Assembly: GCA_013697955.1 (NCBI GenBank)
Contig: JACCVV010000063.1
Span: forward strand, 62,001-126,000
Reading direction: 5' to 3'
DNA length: 64,000 bases
Source: Tatlockia sp.
GTDB lineage: Bacteria; Pseudomonadota; Gammaproteobacteria; Legionellales; Legionellaceae
The notes under the pieces were generated by a model. That model saw only the letters and a program-made list of their open reading frames with translations, was not told where the DNA came from and did not search any database. The position numbers were made by a program, and so were the translations under genes. Below, one piece after another: positions 38,081 through 48,337 of this stretch; the first letter of the stretch is position 1, and every line of letters begins with the position of its first letter.

Positions 38081-40465
38081 ATGTGGGATAAAAAAGAGGA
38101 ACAGCGACTACATTTAAATCTAATTAAAGGGCAGATAGACAATTTATCTCCAGAGCTTCGCGATGTTGTAGACGAAGTCGAGTATATTGAGGAAAGACTT
38201 AAAAATCATTATTCAGTTATTTCAACTACTAACGACATCCTAAACCTGTTAATTCCTGAAAACATTCAAAATCAATCAACAACTTTATTGCTAATCAATA
38301 TCTTAAGAAAAACATTTTACTCTCAAATAATAAAAAAAATGATTCTGGATTTGGGCGAGAAATTGCAGATTGAGGAAAATTCCTTTATCGATTCTCTGTT
38401 CAATTTAAGCTTTACCGAGCCAAAAACGTCAATTCCTGAAAACAGGCAAGACATTGCAAAAATGTCTAAAAAAGAATTTATAAGCTTACTCAGAGAGCTA
38501 GATAGCATTTTGTATAAAGGCGATTTGCAGAAAAAAATTAGTCCCGGGTTCATGAAAGAGATTCACTCCTTCTATCAGAAAGAATTTGGCGCAATGAATA
38601 AGGAATTAATTTCAAAATTAACAAGTGCTGATCTGATTGAGGAGAAAAAAGAAAAAATTTCTGCATCTATAAAGCAGATTGAATCCTTAATCACTGAAGA
38701 GTACTCAAGACTAAATTCCATGATGAATAAAGATATACCCCAAGCCGAAAATTTAATGCTTGAACTAAATACTGTGGAAAAAAATATAAATGACATTAAA
38801 GAAAAACAACTCACACAATTTAGCAGAAGTTACTGGGAACAATCTCATCAATTAGAAAGTCTTAATCAAATTTTTAACGATTTGGAGCTAATCAATAAAA
38901 ATCTGATAATAAGCAAAGAAATAGTGGGTGCTTTGGTAAGCGAGGACTTAACAGCTAAGCCTGCCCAAGGTACGAAAATTCAAATATTAAATAAAACTAA
39001 AGTAAAAATTGTCGACAACTTCGAACTCGCTACTGTTGCAAAAATAGAGCAGGAATTGAAACAGCAACAAGCCTTAATAAAACGACAGGAAATGGCTAAT
39101 AAATTGTATATAGCCACCACCTCTTTTGATTCATTAAGATCAAAACTTGAGACCTCGATTAAAGATTGCAAGGAATTAAATCAATTTCCACTTGTAAAAA
39201 ACGATTCTGAAGTGAAGTTTTTCATCGTTAAAAATCAAGAATTGTGGAATCATTCCTTAGAACTTATCAATGCTGATCTTGCATCCCTTTTCCCGGAATT
39301 GGATAAGATAAATGCAATTACCCAGCAACAACAGCAAACCATTAGTATTGAAATGATTAACGCTAAGTTAGAAGCTATCAATAATAAAATGGTTGCTAAT
39401 AACGAAAGTCTGAAAATTGCAATTCTATCTGCTGAAGAAAAGCGAAAATATGCCGTAGGTTTAGCTCATTTTGAAATAACTTCGAACTTAAATGAACTGA
39501 TTAGCTATAAAAAAGAAATTGAAAAGAGGCCTGCCTATAACGTTGTATTGAAGGAGTTGAACCTAAAAATTATTTACGAACAACGAAATCTCGAAATTCT
39601 TCCGAAATATACTCTACAAAATATAAAAATTACTCATGAAAAAGCAGTCAAAAGAATCAATAATCTATTAGAAAATGAAATTGTAAAAAACATTAATAAT
39701 CAATTTATCACCGAATTTAAGGCCGTGATGGAAAACCTGATGGTTCTAAAAGAACGGAAATCAACTGAACTCTCTAGTGTTGAGAACTTTGATATTAAAG
39801 ATCTTGAAATCAGGCTTTTAAATTTGAATAAAAATCATCCTGAGATACAAGATAGCTACCAAATTTTTGACTTGGATTTCGCTGAACTAAGGGAATTAAA
39901 CGTTGAGGTCAATAACAAAGAAAACGAAGCATTTCTTTACCGAAAAAAGAGAGCAACAAGATTAAATTCGCAAGAAGTGGAAATAGTAAATGCAATTATT
40001 TCAGAAATTTCTCAGGCCATAGACGCACGAAAGGAAGAATTGGAGGGTAAAAATATAGAAAATGATCCGATAATTTTAACACTTCAAGAATTCATGACTA
40101 TTTTAAACCTCAGAAAATTAAACTATACAGATTTAAAGAAAAACTATAATTCTTCTCCAGAATTCATAGAAGAATTCATAGATACGATGAAGACAACCCT
40201 TTGCGAAGAAAAACTTATCAAATTAACCGATGCAACATCCTATGTACTTAGAGATCTTATTAATAAAATCGCAATAATCATTGAATCTTTGATTCAAAAA
40301 CTAGATTTAGCGACCAATAAACCTCCCTACCGCGCCCAATTTTGGCCCTTACCAACTGAAACCAAAATTGTTAATGCAGCCAACGCAGCCTATCATTCGT
40401 TTACAGAATTAAAGCAAAATTTATTAGCTGAAGAACAACCTATGCTAGCTAAAATGGAGTTATAA
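38081..40465 (+). CDS. large coiled-coil-rich protein, candidate Dot/Icm effector
   Basis: About 794 residues from ATG 38081 (a TTG 12 bases earlier is the other option). The sequence is almost wholly charged alpha-helix, rich in Lys, Glu, Asn, Leu and Ile, with long coiled-coil-like stretches and no signal peptide or membrane segment. The C-terminus (LLAEEQPMLAKMEL) combines acidic residues with a hydrophobic end, compatible with a Dot/Icm secretion signal. The gene is a monocistronic orphan between housekeeping genes and next to a tRNA. No domain recognised; effector status is inference. Confidence 0.7.
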   Translation: MWDKKEEQRLHLNLIKGQIDNLSPELRDVVDEVEYIEERLKNHYSVISTTNDILNLLIPENIQNQSTTLLLINILRKTFYSQIIKKMILDLGEKLQIEENSFIDSLFNLSFTEPKTSIPENRQDIAKMSKKEFISLLRELDSILYKGDLQKKISPGFMKEIHSFYQKEFGAMNKELISKLTSADLIEEKKEKISASIKQIESLITEEYSRLNSMMNKDIPQAENLMLELNTVEKNINDIKEKQLTQFSRSYWEQSHQLESLNQIFNDLELINKNLIISKEIVGALVSEDLTAKPAQGTKIQILNKTKVKIVDNFELATVAKIEQELKQQQALIKRQEMANKLYIATTSFDSLRSKLETSIKDCKELNQFPLVKNDSEVKFFIVKNQELWNHSLELINADLASLFPELDKINAITQQQQQTISIEMINAKLEAINNKMVANNESLKIAILSAEEKRKYAVGLAHFEITSNLNELISYKKEIEKRPAYNVVLKELNLKIIYEQRNLEILPKYTLQNIKITHEKAVKRINNLLENEIVKNINNQFITEFKAVMENLMVLKERKSTELSSVENFDIKDLEIRLLNLNKNHPEIQDSYQIFDLDFAELRELNVEVNNKENEAFLYRKKRATRLNSQEVEIVNAIISEISQAIDARKEELEGKNIENDPIILTLQEFMTILNLRKLNYTDLKKNYNSSPEFIEEFIDTMKTTLCEEKLIKLTDATSYVLRDLINKIAIIIESLIQKLDLATNKPPYRAQFWPLPTETKIVNAANAAYHSFTELKQNLLAEEQPMLAKMEL

Positions 40466-40488
40466 GGAGTTGCAAATAGATAAAAGTG

Positions 40489-40517
40489 TTGACAGAAAAA
40501 GCAATCTTAAGTAATTT
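40489..40517 (+). promoter_or_regulatory. tRNA-Leu promoter
   Basis: Consensus TTGACA (40489-40494), 17 bases, then TAATTT (40512-40517), with transcription predicted to start a few bases before the tRNA. Confidence 0.65.
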
Positions 40518-40527
40518 AGCGACCATT

Positions 40528-40614
40528 GCCGAGGTGGTGGAATTGGTAGACACGCTAGCTTCAGGTGCTAGTGGGGGAAACCCCGTGGAGGTTCGAGTCC
40601 TCTTCTCGGTACCA
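40528..40614 (+). tRNA. tRNA-Leu (anticodon CAG)
   Basis: 87 bases including an encoded CCA. The acceptor GCCGAGG pairs with TCTCGGT; the D-loop has AATTGGTAGA; the anticodon stem CTAGC/GCTAG encloses TTCAGGT with CAG at 40562-40564. A long class II variable arm (GGGG/CCCC) and the T-arm GAGGTTCGAGTCCTC confirm tRNA-Leu. It closely resembles E. coli tRNA-Leu(CAG). The sequence downstream shows no integrase or att-like repeat. Confidence 0.97.
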
Positions 40615-40797
40615 TTTAAGTTAAACAGGATCATTAAACCTAAACTAATCAACGATTAACATTCTAATTATTCAAAATTCCTAAGTAATTAACCAGTTCA
40701 TCAAAGAGCTAACAAGACCCCTCAAAGTATGGTCCGAATTATTAAAACCCGTGGGCTAGATTTATAAGGGCATCACCTGTAGAACCAAGCTCATTGC

Positions 40798-41697
40798 TTA
40801 GCTTAAGGGGGTTTGCTCATTAAAAATCATAGATCCCTTATCGTTAACAACAATCTTCCCCAACTTATTACCATGACAAATAGAACTTCCAGCTGCTAAC
40901 CCTTCCAGCCATTGAACTTTATCACCTTCAGCAAATAACAGAATAACCGTCGATCCTAATTTAAAATAACCTAATTCTTCCCCTTGTTTTATTAAGTCAG
41001 ACTCCGATAAAGAGGTTAAATCGATTTCCTGCATTTTTTTTGATCGCTTGAGGTCTCCATGCCATCGGGTGCCGATTGCACCGACAATGGTTGCTCCGAC
41101 CAAGACTATGGCCATTAATCCCAATTTGGTTTCAAAAAAACAGACGAGGCGTTCGTTGCGAGCGAATAGATGGGGAATGACCCTTGCAGTTGTAGGTTGT
41201 ACTGAAAACAATTTACCAGGAACATAAATCATTCGCTTTAATTGGGCATCGATTGGCATATGAATGCGATGATAGTCTTTAGGTGAAAGATAGATAGTTG
41301 CAAATGAGCCTTGATTGAACTTCTCACTTAGTACCGGTTCACAAGCTAGTAGTTTTGCAACTGTATAATTGCGGCCTTTAGCTTGCAAAATTTGGTTGTC
41401 ATGAATTGAGCCAATTTCACTAATCGAACCATCTACCGGTGACACAATATCACACTTTGCCAGAGGTCTTGAATCAGCTTTTAAATGGCGGATAAAAAAT
41501 TCATTGAAGCAAGAATATTTTTCCGGATTTTCTTCAAAGGCCTCGGCCATGTTGACATCATAGCGCTTAATAAAATCCCGAATAAGCCAGTTTTTCACAA
41601 TAGGCACTTTCACATTGGCCATAAAACCTGCGAAATGGGTTAACCCATGTTTGGGTAATATAAGCTGAGGCAGAGTTTTTAAATAATCTTTAAACAT
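40798..41697 (-). CDS. psd: phosphatidylserine decarboxylase proenzyme
   Basis: 299 residues. It makes phosphatidylethanolamine at the inner membrane. The self-cleavage motif LGST, which generates the pyruvoyl group, is present in [12 protein letters not shown] near residue 250; the conserved DYHRIHMP block, VSPVDGSI and [13 protein letters not shown] are intact. Same strand as the 1112-residue gene upstream, 64 bases apart. Confidence 0.96.
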   Translation of the reverse strand: MFKDYLKTLPQLILPKHGLTHFAGFMANVKVPIVKNWLIRDFIKRYDVNMAEAFEENPEKYSCFNEFFIRHLKADSRPLAKCDIVSPVDGSISEIGSIHDNQILQAKGRNYTVAKLLACEPVLSEKFNQGSFATIYLSPKDYHRIHMPIDAQLKRMIYVPGKLFSVQPTTARVIPHLFARNERLVCFFETKLGLMAIVLVGATIVGAIGTRWHGDLKRSKKMQEIDLTSLSESDLIKQGEELGYFKLGSTVILLFAEGDKVQWLEGLAAGSSICHGNKLGKIVVNDKGSMIFNEQTPLS

Positions 41698-41761
41698 AGG
41701 CGTCTGATATAAAAAGGTTGCAATAATACCTTGAAAAGGCCGGCGTTGCTATTTTGGCCCC

Positions 41762-44700
41762 TCAGTTGAGTTTATTCATGACCTCAATGGTTTCTTCTAA
41801 AGTTTCATTATTAATGATTTTGTAAGCCTCTTCCGATCGAGTACTAGTAAAAAAGAAGAAATCACCCGTTTTTTTATAGTGCTGCTCATGTAAATACCAA
41901 CCTGCTCCAAGGGTAAAAATCGTCAGGGCAATTGTCGCAAAATTAACTAAAGCGGCTTTAATCCATCTCGCGCATTCATCCTGATCGATTTGTAAAGGGG
42001 TGAGAATGGCTTGTTCTGCGTTTTTAATCCTTAAGGTTAAATTCGCAGCTTTCTCACCGGCCTCTATTTCTGAATCCGGCCTTAAACCCTCATAAAGCGC
42101 TAAGTATAAATTTTTTCGATAATCCGCTTCGGGCCTTTCAAGCGCTTTAAGCTTATGAGGATGCTCCTTCGCAAGGCGTGTTTTTATATTCTCGCTTTCG
42201 GCTTCTATTTTTCGCACAGCTTTATAAAAATATCTGCTTTTTTGATCATCTTTAACTAGAAAATTTATTACCTCACAATCTAAATCAAGAGCTCGTAGTC
42301 TATTAATTAAAAGTAGGGATTCATCGAGTTGACTGGCTAAATTTTTAATAGCTGAATTGGGTAGTTGGGCTACCCGTTTTTCTCTTCGTTCATCAAGTCC
42401 CCTTTGTATAAAGTCTAGCAGAAAATTTTCTGCCCTAAATGGCAGCTTGGCAAGCAAGAGTCGAAAATCATGGCCTTTTCGGTTTTCACTAATCGCTAAT
42501 TCAAATACTCGTTTATTGGTTTGAGCAAGTCGATTAAGCTTGTTAAGGGCTGCAATAATTTCTCCATTTATTGAGGTATCACAACTTAACAATTGCCTGC
42601 CAGGCAATTGATGAGCTGCAGCGCAAGAGATAGCTCTGGCAAGTTTGTGATTCTCCATAAAGAGTTCGAAAGGAATTAATGGTTCTGTTGGCGCTTCTTT
42701 TGCGCAATAAAGAAGTGCCTCTATTGCTGAATTGATGAGTTCTTCCTTAATTCTTGCGTCGGAGGGAAGTTTTAAAAATCCCTCACACACAGTTTTATAT
42801 ACTTCAGCTTCAGCCTTTAAAGTTTTAAGCACTTTGAAAGCTGAAGCGAGTTCATTGGCAAATTCTTTTCTATTGACCAACAGCATGTCTTCAGGGATAT
42901 CTAATTCCCTAGCCTCTTTGTAAAGTTGCATCTGCTGTTTAAGAAAGATATCCAACTTTTTTACTTTCATGGTTTTATCATTCGCCAAAAGTGGGTAATT
43001 TAAAACTTGATTTAAAAGGCTAATTGCTTGATTAAAAGTACATTCACCAGCAAAAAAAGTTATTGATGCGGCTAAGGCATCGTTAAGATAGGCTTGTATT
43101 ATTGGATTATCTTTTTCAGTGAGACTTAATTCGCTGATAAATAATAAAGTCTGACATACAAAGGGGGATAGATTTTTAAAGTTAAAAGAGATCTCATAAC
43201 GTTCCAGCAAATTAGCAGGACGATGCATTGCTTCATTGAAAGCAAGTTTTTTTAGCTCCTTCGCTGTAAAACCCTTTTCATGTGCTGAGACGATTAATTT
43301 CGCCAACTTCGGATAATCTTGGAAAGAATTTACGAGGTTAAAATATTCTTCCGGTTTAAGCTGTTTTTGTGCCACTAAAAACAAAGTGGCTATTTTTTCA
43401 TAATGATTTTTAAGGCTGGATATCTTCTTAAGAGCGAGCATGGCATTCCCTTCAAACAAACTGGGAAGATGCATTTTTAACCCGAAACTTTTTAAGGTAG
43501 AAACAAAATAAACGAAATCGGGCATCTTGATATAGGCTTTGATAAGGTCTATTCCAACACCTTGTTCATACAAAATCGTACACGCTTTAATTTCGCCTGG
43601 TTCCGAACAGAACGATATTTCTGACAGAAGTTTGTTATTGGGCTCTTGCAAATATTGTTCGGCAATCATGGATAAAAAGCTTGGGGCTAAAGGCATTTGG
43701 CGCCATGCTGCTGCTTCTTTATATTTTGGAATCATGTCGCTAAAGTAAATTTTTACCTCCTCGAGGATCGTCAGACCTTTTGTTCCTTTTTGGGTAATGT
43801 AATTAGCTAAATCAATTGGATCAAAAAATTCTTCAAGCACAGTATTGGATTCGAGCATTTTTAGCAGAGAAGAAAGCTCATAGTTAGGGATTGTTGGAAT
43901 ATTACACAACACTTTACATATCAGGGCGTGACGAAAGGCATCTTCAGGAAAACTCCAGGTTTTCAAAGATAAGTCTTTTAACTTAAACCAGAAACCTCCT
44001 TTTTCAGCGACCTCAATAATTTGCTGAAAATAGGTTCTGAAATTTGAAGTTTTCATTAAGAAAACCAGGCATTCAGTTTTTAATTCTTCCTTCAAGGAAG
44101 CAGCCAAAAATTCCAGGTTTTCTGTAAATAATACCTCGTCCAGACCTCGTAAAAAGTCCTCATTGAGTCGCAGATCTTGTTTTGAATTTAAGTTATAGGA
44201 ATCAAGAAATAAAAGTACACGTAGTTGCCTTGCATCTATATTTCTATCGCCCGTAAAGGGAAATTTCAAAATTAATTCATTTAAAGGACTATTTTCATTC
44301 AAGCAATCGAGAATTTGTTTTGCTAAAGGTTGTTGGTTATAGTCATTCAGAATTTCGAGTGCTTTATTCGCCAGGATTTGGGGTAAATGATTAGAAACGG
44401 CCTCATTTAATTTTTCATTTTCATAAGAATTAGTTTTAAGGGGTAAATACTGCAAGAAAAGGTTAATAATTTTGGCATTCTTAGCAATTTTTTGGTCAGA
44501 ATTTAGAATAAAGCGCATCACTGTGCTCAATCTAACCGAACCAATTTGATTAAGAAATTCTTCATTGGGAAAAGTGGTAGAACTGATAGTCGCCTCACTT
44601 TTTTGGCAAAAGGGGCGAGGATCGAAAGAAGTGAAAATCATAGTTTCACGTTCATCAGGCGCAAGGTTCGTATTTTTTACCTGTGAAATTATCCATTTAC

Positions 44701-45100
44701 CCGGATCATCCTGCCGATAATACAACGATAGACTACAGCATGCGCCTTGGTCATCAAGGTATGCAATTGGAAGTGTCTTGATTTGTTTTTGGATAGTTAG
44801 CAGGTCTGCTTCGGTTTCACCAGGTAAATAAAAAGGTGTTGGAATAATCGGTCCAAAACCGAGTCGAACGTTTTCTGCAGTCATATTTCCCTGGACATAA
44901 TATTGACTAGGACTTAATTTTTGATTTAGCCAGGTATTTGTAAATAATTTACTTTCTTTTAAATTTCCCCAAAAAGGAGAGCGTCCTATATCTTTTGCGA
45001 TAGCATCCGGGCTTTTATCGTTTGCTTCAGCAAATTTTTCCAAGCCTAAAGTAGTGAATACTTGTTTAGCAGAACCTTTAATTAAAAATGGCATCTTCAT
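41762..45100 (-). CDS. very large orphan protein, candidate Dot/Icm effector
   Basis: 1112 residues, mostly alpha-helical by composition, with no recognised domain. The N-terminus has no signal peptide. A single hydrophobic segment (NFATIALTIFTLGAGWYL) lies about 50 residues from the end and is followed by a tail containing STRSEEAY and NNETLEETIEVMNKL, an acidic cluster like an effector E-block. A TATAAT -10-like element lies upstream at 45128-45123. Legionella genomes carry many such large species-restricted proteins; effector status is inference. Confidence 0.7.
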   Translation of the reverse strand: MKMPFLIKGSAKQVFTTLGLEKFAEANDKSPDAIAKDIGRSPFWGNLKESKLFTNTWLNQKLSPSQYYVQGNMTAENVRLGFGPIIPTPFYLPGETEADLLTIQKQIKTLPIAYLDDQGACCSLSLYYRQDDPGKWIISQVKNTNLAPDERETMIFTSFDPRPFCQKSEATISSTTFPNEEFLNQIGSVRLSTVMRFILNSDQKIAKNAKIINLFLQYLPLKTNSYENEKLNEAVSNHLPQILANKALEILNDYNQQPLAKQILDCLNENSPLNELILKFPFTGDRNIDARQLRVLLFLDSYNLNSKQDLRLNEDFLRGLDEVLFTENLEFLAASLKEELKTECLVFLMKTSNFRTYFQQIIEVAEKGGFWFKLKDLSLKTWSFPEDAFRHALICKVLCNIPTIPNYELSSLLKMLESNTVLEEFFDPIDLANYITQKGTKGLTILEEVKIYFSDMIPKYKEAAAWRQMPLAPSFLSMIAEQYLQEPNNKLLSEISFCSEPGEIKACTILYEQGVGIDLIKAYIKMPDFVYFVSTLKSFGLKMHLPSLFEGNAMLALKKISSLKNHYEKIATLFLVAQKQLKPEEYFNLVNSFQDYPKLAKLIVSAHEKGFTAKELKKLAFNEAMHRPANLLERYEISFNFKNLSPFVCQTLLFISELSLTEKDNPIIQAYLNDALAASITFFAGECTFNQAISLLNQVLNYPLLANDKTMKVKKLDIFLKQQMQLYKEARELDIPEDMLLVNRKEFANELASAFKVLKTLKAEAEVYKTVCEGFLKLPSDARIKEELINSAIEALLYCAKEAPTEPLIPFELFMENHKLARAISCAAAHQLPGRQLLSCDTSINGEIIAALNKLNRLAQTNKRVFELAISENRKGHDFRLLLAKLPFRAENFLLDFIQRGLDERREKRVAQLPNSAIKNLASQLDESLLLINRLRALDLDCEVINFLVKDDQKSRYFYKAVRKIEAESENIKTRLAKEHPHKLKALERPEADYRKNLYLALYEGLRPDSEIEAGEKAANLTLRIKNAEQAILTPLQIDQDECARWIKAALVNFATIALTIFTLGAGWYLHEQHYKKTGDFFFFTSTRSEEAYKIINNETLEETIEVMNKLN

Positions 45101-45200
45101 CTTGATATAAATAGTTTAAGCCATTATAACTGAGTACCGGCGGACATACTGATAATTTATAGTAAATATTGTATTAAATTCGATACTTGAGGTGAATATT

Positions 45201-46055
45201 ATGTTAATAAAATTCAATGTCATTGGTGCCGGTCGACTTGGTACAGCCTTAGCGCTATCTTTAATCAAATCCGGGCAAGGACAACTCATGGCTGTTTGCA
45301 ATGCCAATTTTAACAAAGCAAAACTCGCGGTAGAAAAAATTGGTTCAGGAATTGCTGTATCTCGAATATCCGAATTGCCCGCTGCTGATTTAACCTTTAT
45401 TACTACGCCAGACGATCTTATCACCCAGGTAGCTAAGCAATTAGCCTCTGAAAAAATTTTGCCACCGCACTCACTAGTCGCACATTGTTCCGGCGTTTTA
45501 TCTACAAATGCCCTGTCTTCCTTAAAGAAAATTAGCTGCCATCTTGCTTCTATTCATCCTTTAAAAGCGTTTAAATCCAACAATGATGATTCATTTATTT
45601 TTAACCAGTGCGATTGTGTTATTGAAGGTGATAGTGAGGCTGTAAACATTATTACCGTTCTTTTTAGTGATATGGGTGCTCGAGTCATTCCAATAAAACC
45701 GGAAGACAAAATGATTTATCATGCCGCAGCGGTTATGTCTTCAAATTATTTAGTGACCCTAGCTGCGACGGCGATTCAATTATTTAATCAAGCGGGAATA
45801 TCTAAAAGTTTAGCAAAAGAGATCACTCAAAATCTTATGACAAGCAGCCTAAACAATATTAAACAATCTGAAATCGCGGCCGATGCGCTAACTGGCCCCT
45901 TGCAACGTGGTGATTTAAATACAATAAAAAAACATTTAGCCATATTGCCTGCTTCTTTTAGAGATTTGTATTCCAGTGCGGCATTAGCAACGCTTCCCCT
46001 GACTACCTTGTCTGATGAACTAAAAGAAGAAATAAAAGCGTTAATGTCATCTTGA
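45201..46055 (+). CDS. Rossmann-like / DUF2520 dehydrogenase-like protein
   Basis: 284 residues from ATG 45201, which has a GAGGTG site six bases upstream. The N-terminal Rossmann motif is FNVIGAGRLGTALALSL; LTFITTPDDLI and HCSGVLS are typical, and the C-terminal helical part matches the DUF2520 type (MIYHAAAVMSSNYLVTL). Related to ketopantoate or prephenate-type NADP oxidoreductases, but the substrate of the family is not known. Divergent from the 1112-residue gene and convergent with parC. Confidence 0.88.
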   Translation: MLIKFNVIGAGRLGTALALSLIKSGQGQLMAVCNANFNKAKLAVEKIGSGIAVSRISELPAADLTFITTPDDLITQVAKQLASEKILPPHSLVAHCSGVLSTNALSSLKKISCHLASIHPLKAFKSNNDDSFIFNQCDCVIEGDSEAVNIITVLFSDMGARVIPIKPEDKMIYHAAAVMSSNYLVTLAATAIQLFNQAGISKSLAKEITQNLMTSSLNNIKQSEIAADALTGPLQRGDLNTIKKHLAILPASFRDLYSSAALATLPLTTLSDELKEEIKALMSS

Positions 46056-46087
46056 GAACAGGATTATTAAACATCTTTTTAAATCCT

Positions 46088-48337
46088 TTAAGTTAAATCT
46101 TTTTTGGTAACCTGCAAGCCGGTAACACTTTGCAAACCTCGGGGGAGGCGATTACCTCGACGGCCTCTCTCACCAAGATAAGGATTGAGATCGCCTGCCT
46201 TCAGCGTGAAATGACGTCGGCCGGCGTGGATGATTAACGAATCTTCCGGCAAAAGAACTTGCAGATCGATGACAAATTCTTCACGTTGCTGCGCTTTTAA
46301 TGTAGAGATATTAATTATCTTATTTCCCTTCCCTCGAGATAATTCGGGCAACTCGGTAACAGGAAAAACCAGGAGACGTCCCGCATTGGTTACCGCGGCA
46401 ATTAACTGATTTTCCTTATTGCTAATCAAGCGTGGCGGTAAAACCAGGCTATTAGGAGATAACTTAATACAGGCTTTGCCATTACGATTTTTCACATACA
46501 ACTCTTGTAGCCTGGTTAAAAAACCATAACCGGCGTCGGAAGCTAAAAGTACCCAGTCTTCTGCATCTCCTGCAAAAAGGGCTGAAAAAGAGATGTTATC
46601 TGCTGGATTTAACTTACCCGTTAAGGGCTCGCCCTGCCCACGCGCAGAAGGCAAAACATGACCGGGAAGATTATATACCTTGCCCTCACTATCAAAAAAG
46701 AGAACCTGCTGGTTAGAGCGCGCATTGGTCTGCGCTTTAAACTCATCACCCGCCTTGTAGCTCAATTCCCTACCATCAACATCAAAACCTTTCGCAGCAC
46801 GAATCCAGCCCTTTTGAGAAAGGATTACTGTTATCGGTTCATTGGGTAAAATGTCTTCTTCTTTTAAAGCCTGAGAATCTTGACGTGCAACCAAGGGAGA
46901 GCGACGCGGATCGCCAAATTGTTTTTTATCCGCTTTTATCTCTTCTTTCACTAAAGCTTTAAGCCGCTTTTCACTCGCTAAAACGGCTTTAATAGAATCG
47001 CGCTCTTCGCTCAATTCATCTAATTCTCCACGCAATTTCATTTCTTCAAGCTTGGCAAGATGACGCAGTTTCATTTCTAGAATTGCTTCTGCCTGACGTT
47101 CACTGAGCTGAAAACGGGTCATTAGACTTTGTTTTGGGTTGTCTTCTTCTCGAATAATGGCAATGACTTCATCAATATTTAAATACGCACAGATTAGGCC
47201 TTCAAGCACATGGATTCGGTCTAGTACTTTATCTAAACGGTGTTGAAGACGTCTTTGAACAGTTGTGATTCGATAGCTCAACCACTCTTTTAAAATGGTT
47301 ACCAAGCCCTTAACGCGTGGTTTTCCATCTAAACCAATCATGTTGAAGTTAACTCGGTAGCTTCGCTCCAGATCGGTTGTCGCAAAAAGATGAGACATCA
47401 ACCCTTCCAAATCAACACGATTAGATTTCGGAATAATAACGAGTCGGGTTGGGTGTTCATGATCAGACTCATCGCGAAGATCTTCTATCATCGGTAATTT
47501 TTTCTGCTGCATTTGAGCTGCAATCTGTTCAATAACCTTTGCGCCTGACACTTGATAGGGTAAAGCGTTGATAACAATATTCTGCTTTTCCTGGCAATAG
47601 ACAGCACGCATTCTTACAGAACCATTCCCTGATTCATACATTGCAAAAATAGAGGATGCTGGAGTAATTATCTCAGCTGCAGTAGGAAAATCTGGTCCTT
47701 TAATAAAGGCAGAGATATCAGTTAGTTCAGCTTTAGGATTATCAAGCAGATGAATGCAGGCATCTGCTACCTCCGTTAAATTGTGAGGCAAAATGTCTGA
47801 AGACATACCTACAGCAATACCTGTAGCTCCATTTAGCAGAACATTAGGGAGTCTTGCGGGAAGAAGGGAAGGCTCTTGTAGGGTTCCGTCAAAATTATCT
47901 ACCCATTCCACAGTGCCTTGCTGTAATTCAGATAATAATAAATCAGCATAGCTAGATAAACGAGCTTCTGTATAGCGCATCGCAGCAAAAGATTTAGGAT
48001 CATCTGCTGAGCCCCAGTTTCCTTGGCCGTCAACAAAAGGATATCGGTAAGAAAACGGTTGAGCCATTAATACCATGGCCTCATAACAAGCAGAATCACC
48101 ATGAGGATGAAACTTACCTAAAACATCCCCCACAGTTCGCGCAGATTTTTTGTGTTTAGAGCTAGCCTTCAAACCCAGTTCCGACATTGCATAGACAATA
48201 CGTCGTTGTACAGGCTTAAGACCATCAGCTATATGGGGAAGAGCTCTATCCAGAATTACATACATTGAATAATCAAGATAAGCTTTTTCAGTAAATTCTC
48301 TAAGTGGCTTGCGCTCTATGGCATCATTCATCGTCAT
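46088..48337 (-). CDS. parC: DNA topoisomerase IV subunit A
   Basis: 749 residues against 752 in E. coli; a second ATG at 48331 aligns better with the E. coli start. Catalytic Tyr lies in [10 protein letters not shown] (Y120 in E. coli numbering). The quinolone-resistance region [13 protein letters not shown] retains Ser80 and Glu84, the sensitive wild-type state. C-terminal beta-pinwheel repeats follow. ParC decatenates daughter chromosomes with ParE, whose gene is not in the window. Confidence 0.97.
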   Translation of the reverse strand: MTMNDAIERKPLREFTEKAYLDYSMYVILDRALPHIADGLKPVQRRIVYAMSELGLKASSKHKKSARTVGDVLGKFHPHGDSACYEAMVLMAQPFSYRYPFVDGQGNWGSADDPKSFAAMRYTEARLSSYADLLLSELQQGTVEWVDNFDGTLQEPSLLPARLPNVLLNGATGIAVGMSSDILPHNLTEVADACIHLLDNPKAELTDISAFIKGPDFPTAAEIITPASSIFAMYESGNGSVRMRAVYCQEKQNIVINALPYQVSGAKVIEQIAAQMQQKKLPMIEDLRDESDHEHPTRLVIIPKSNRVDLEGLMSHLFATTDLERSYRVNFNMIGLDGKPRVKGLVTILKEWLSYRITTVQRRLQHRLDKVLDRIHVLEGLICAYLNIDEVIAIIREEDNPKQSLMTRFQLSERQAEAILEMKLRHLAKLEEMKLRGELDELSEERDSIKAVLASEKRLKALVKEEIKADKKQFGDPRRSPLVARQDSQALKEEDILPNEPITVILSQKGWIRAAKGFDVDGRELSYKAGDEFKAQTNARSNQQVLFFDSEGKVYNLPGHVLPSARGQGEPLTGKLNPADNISFSALFAGDAEDWVLLASDAGYGFLTRLQELYVKNRNGKACIKLSPNSLVLPPRLISNKENQLIAAVTNAGRLLVFPVTELPELSRGKGNKIINISTLKAQQREEFVIDLQVLLPEDSLIIHAGRRHFTLKAGDLNPYLGERGRRGNRLPRGLQSVTGLQVTKKDLT

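Noticed and set aside
40449-40652. 67-residue minus-strand open frame across the tRNA
   Set aside because: It is the reverse reading of tRNA-Leu; a well-known false gene.
40615-40797. Integration site next to tRNA-Leu
   Set aside because: No integrase gene or repeat of the tRNA 3' end was found in the flanks.
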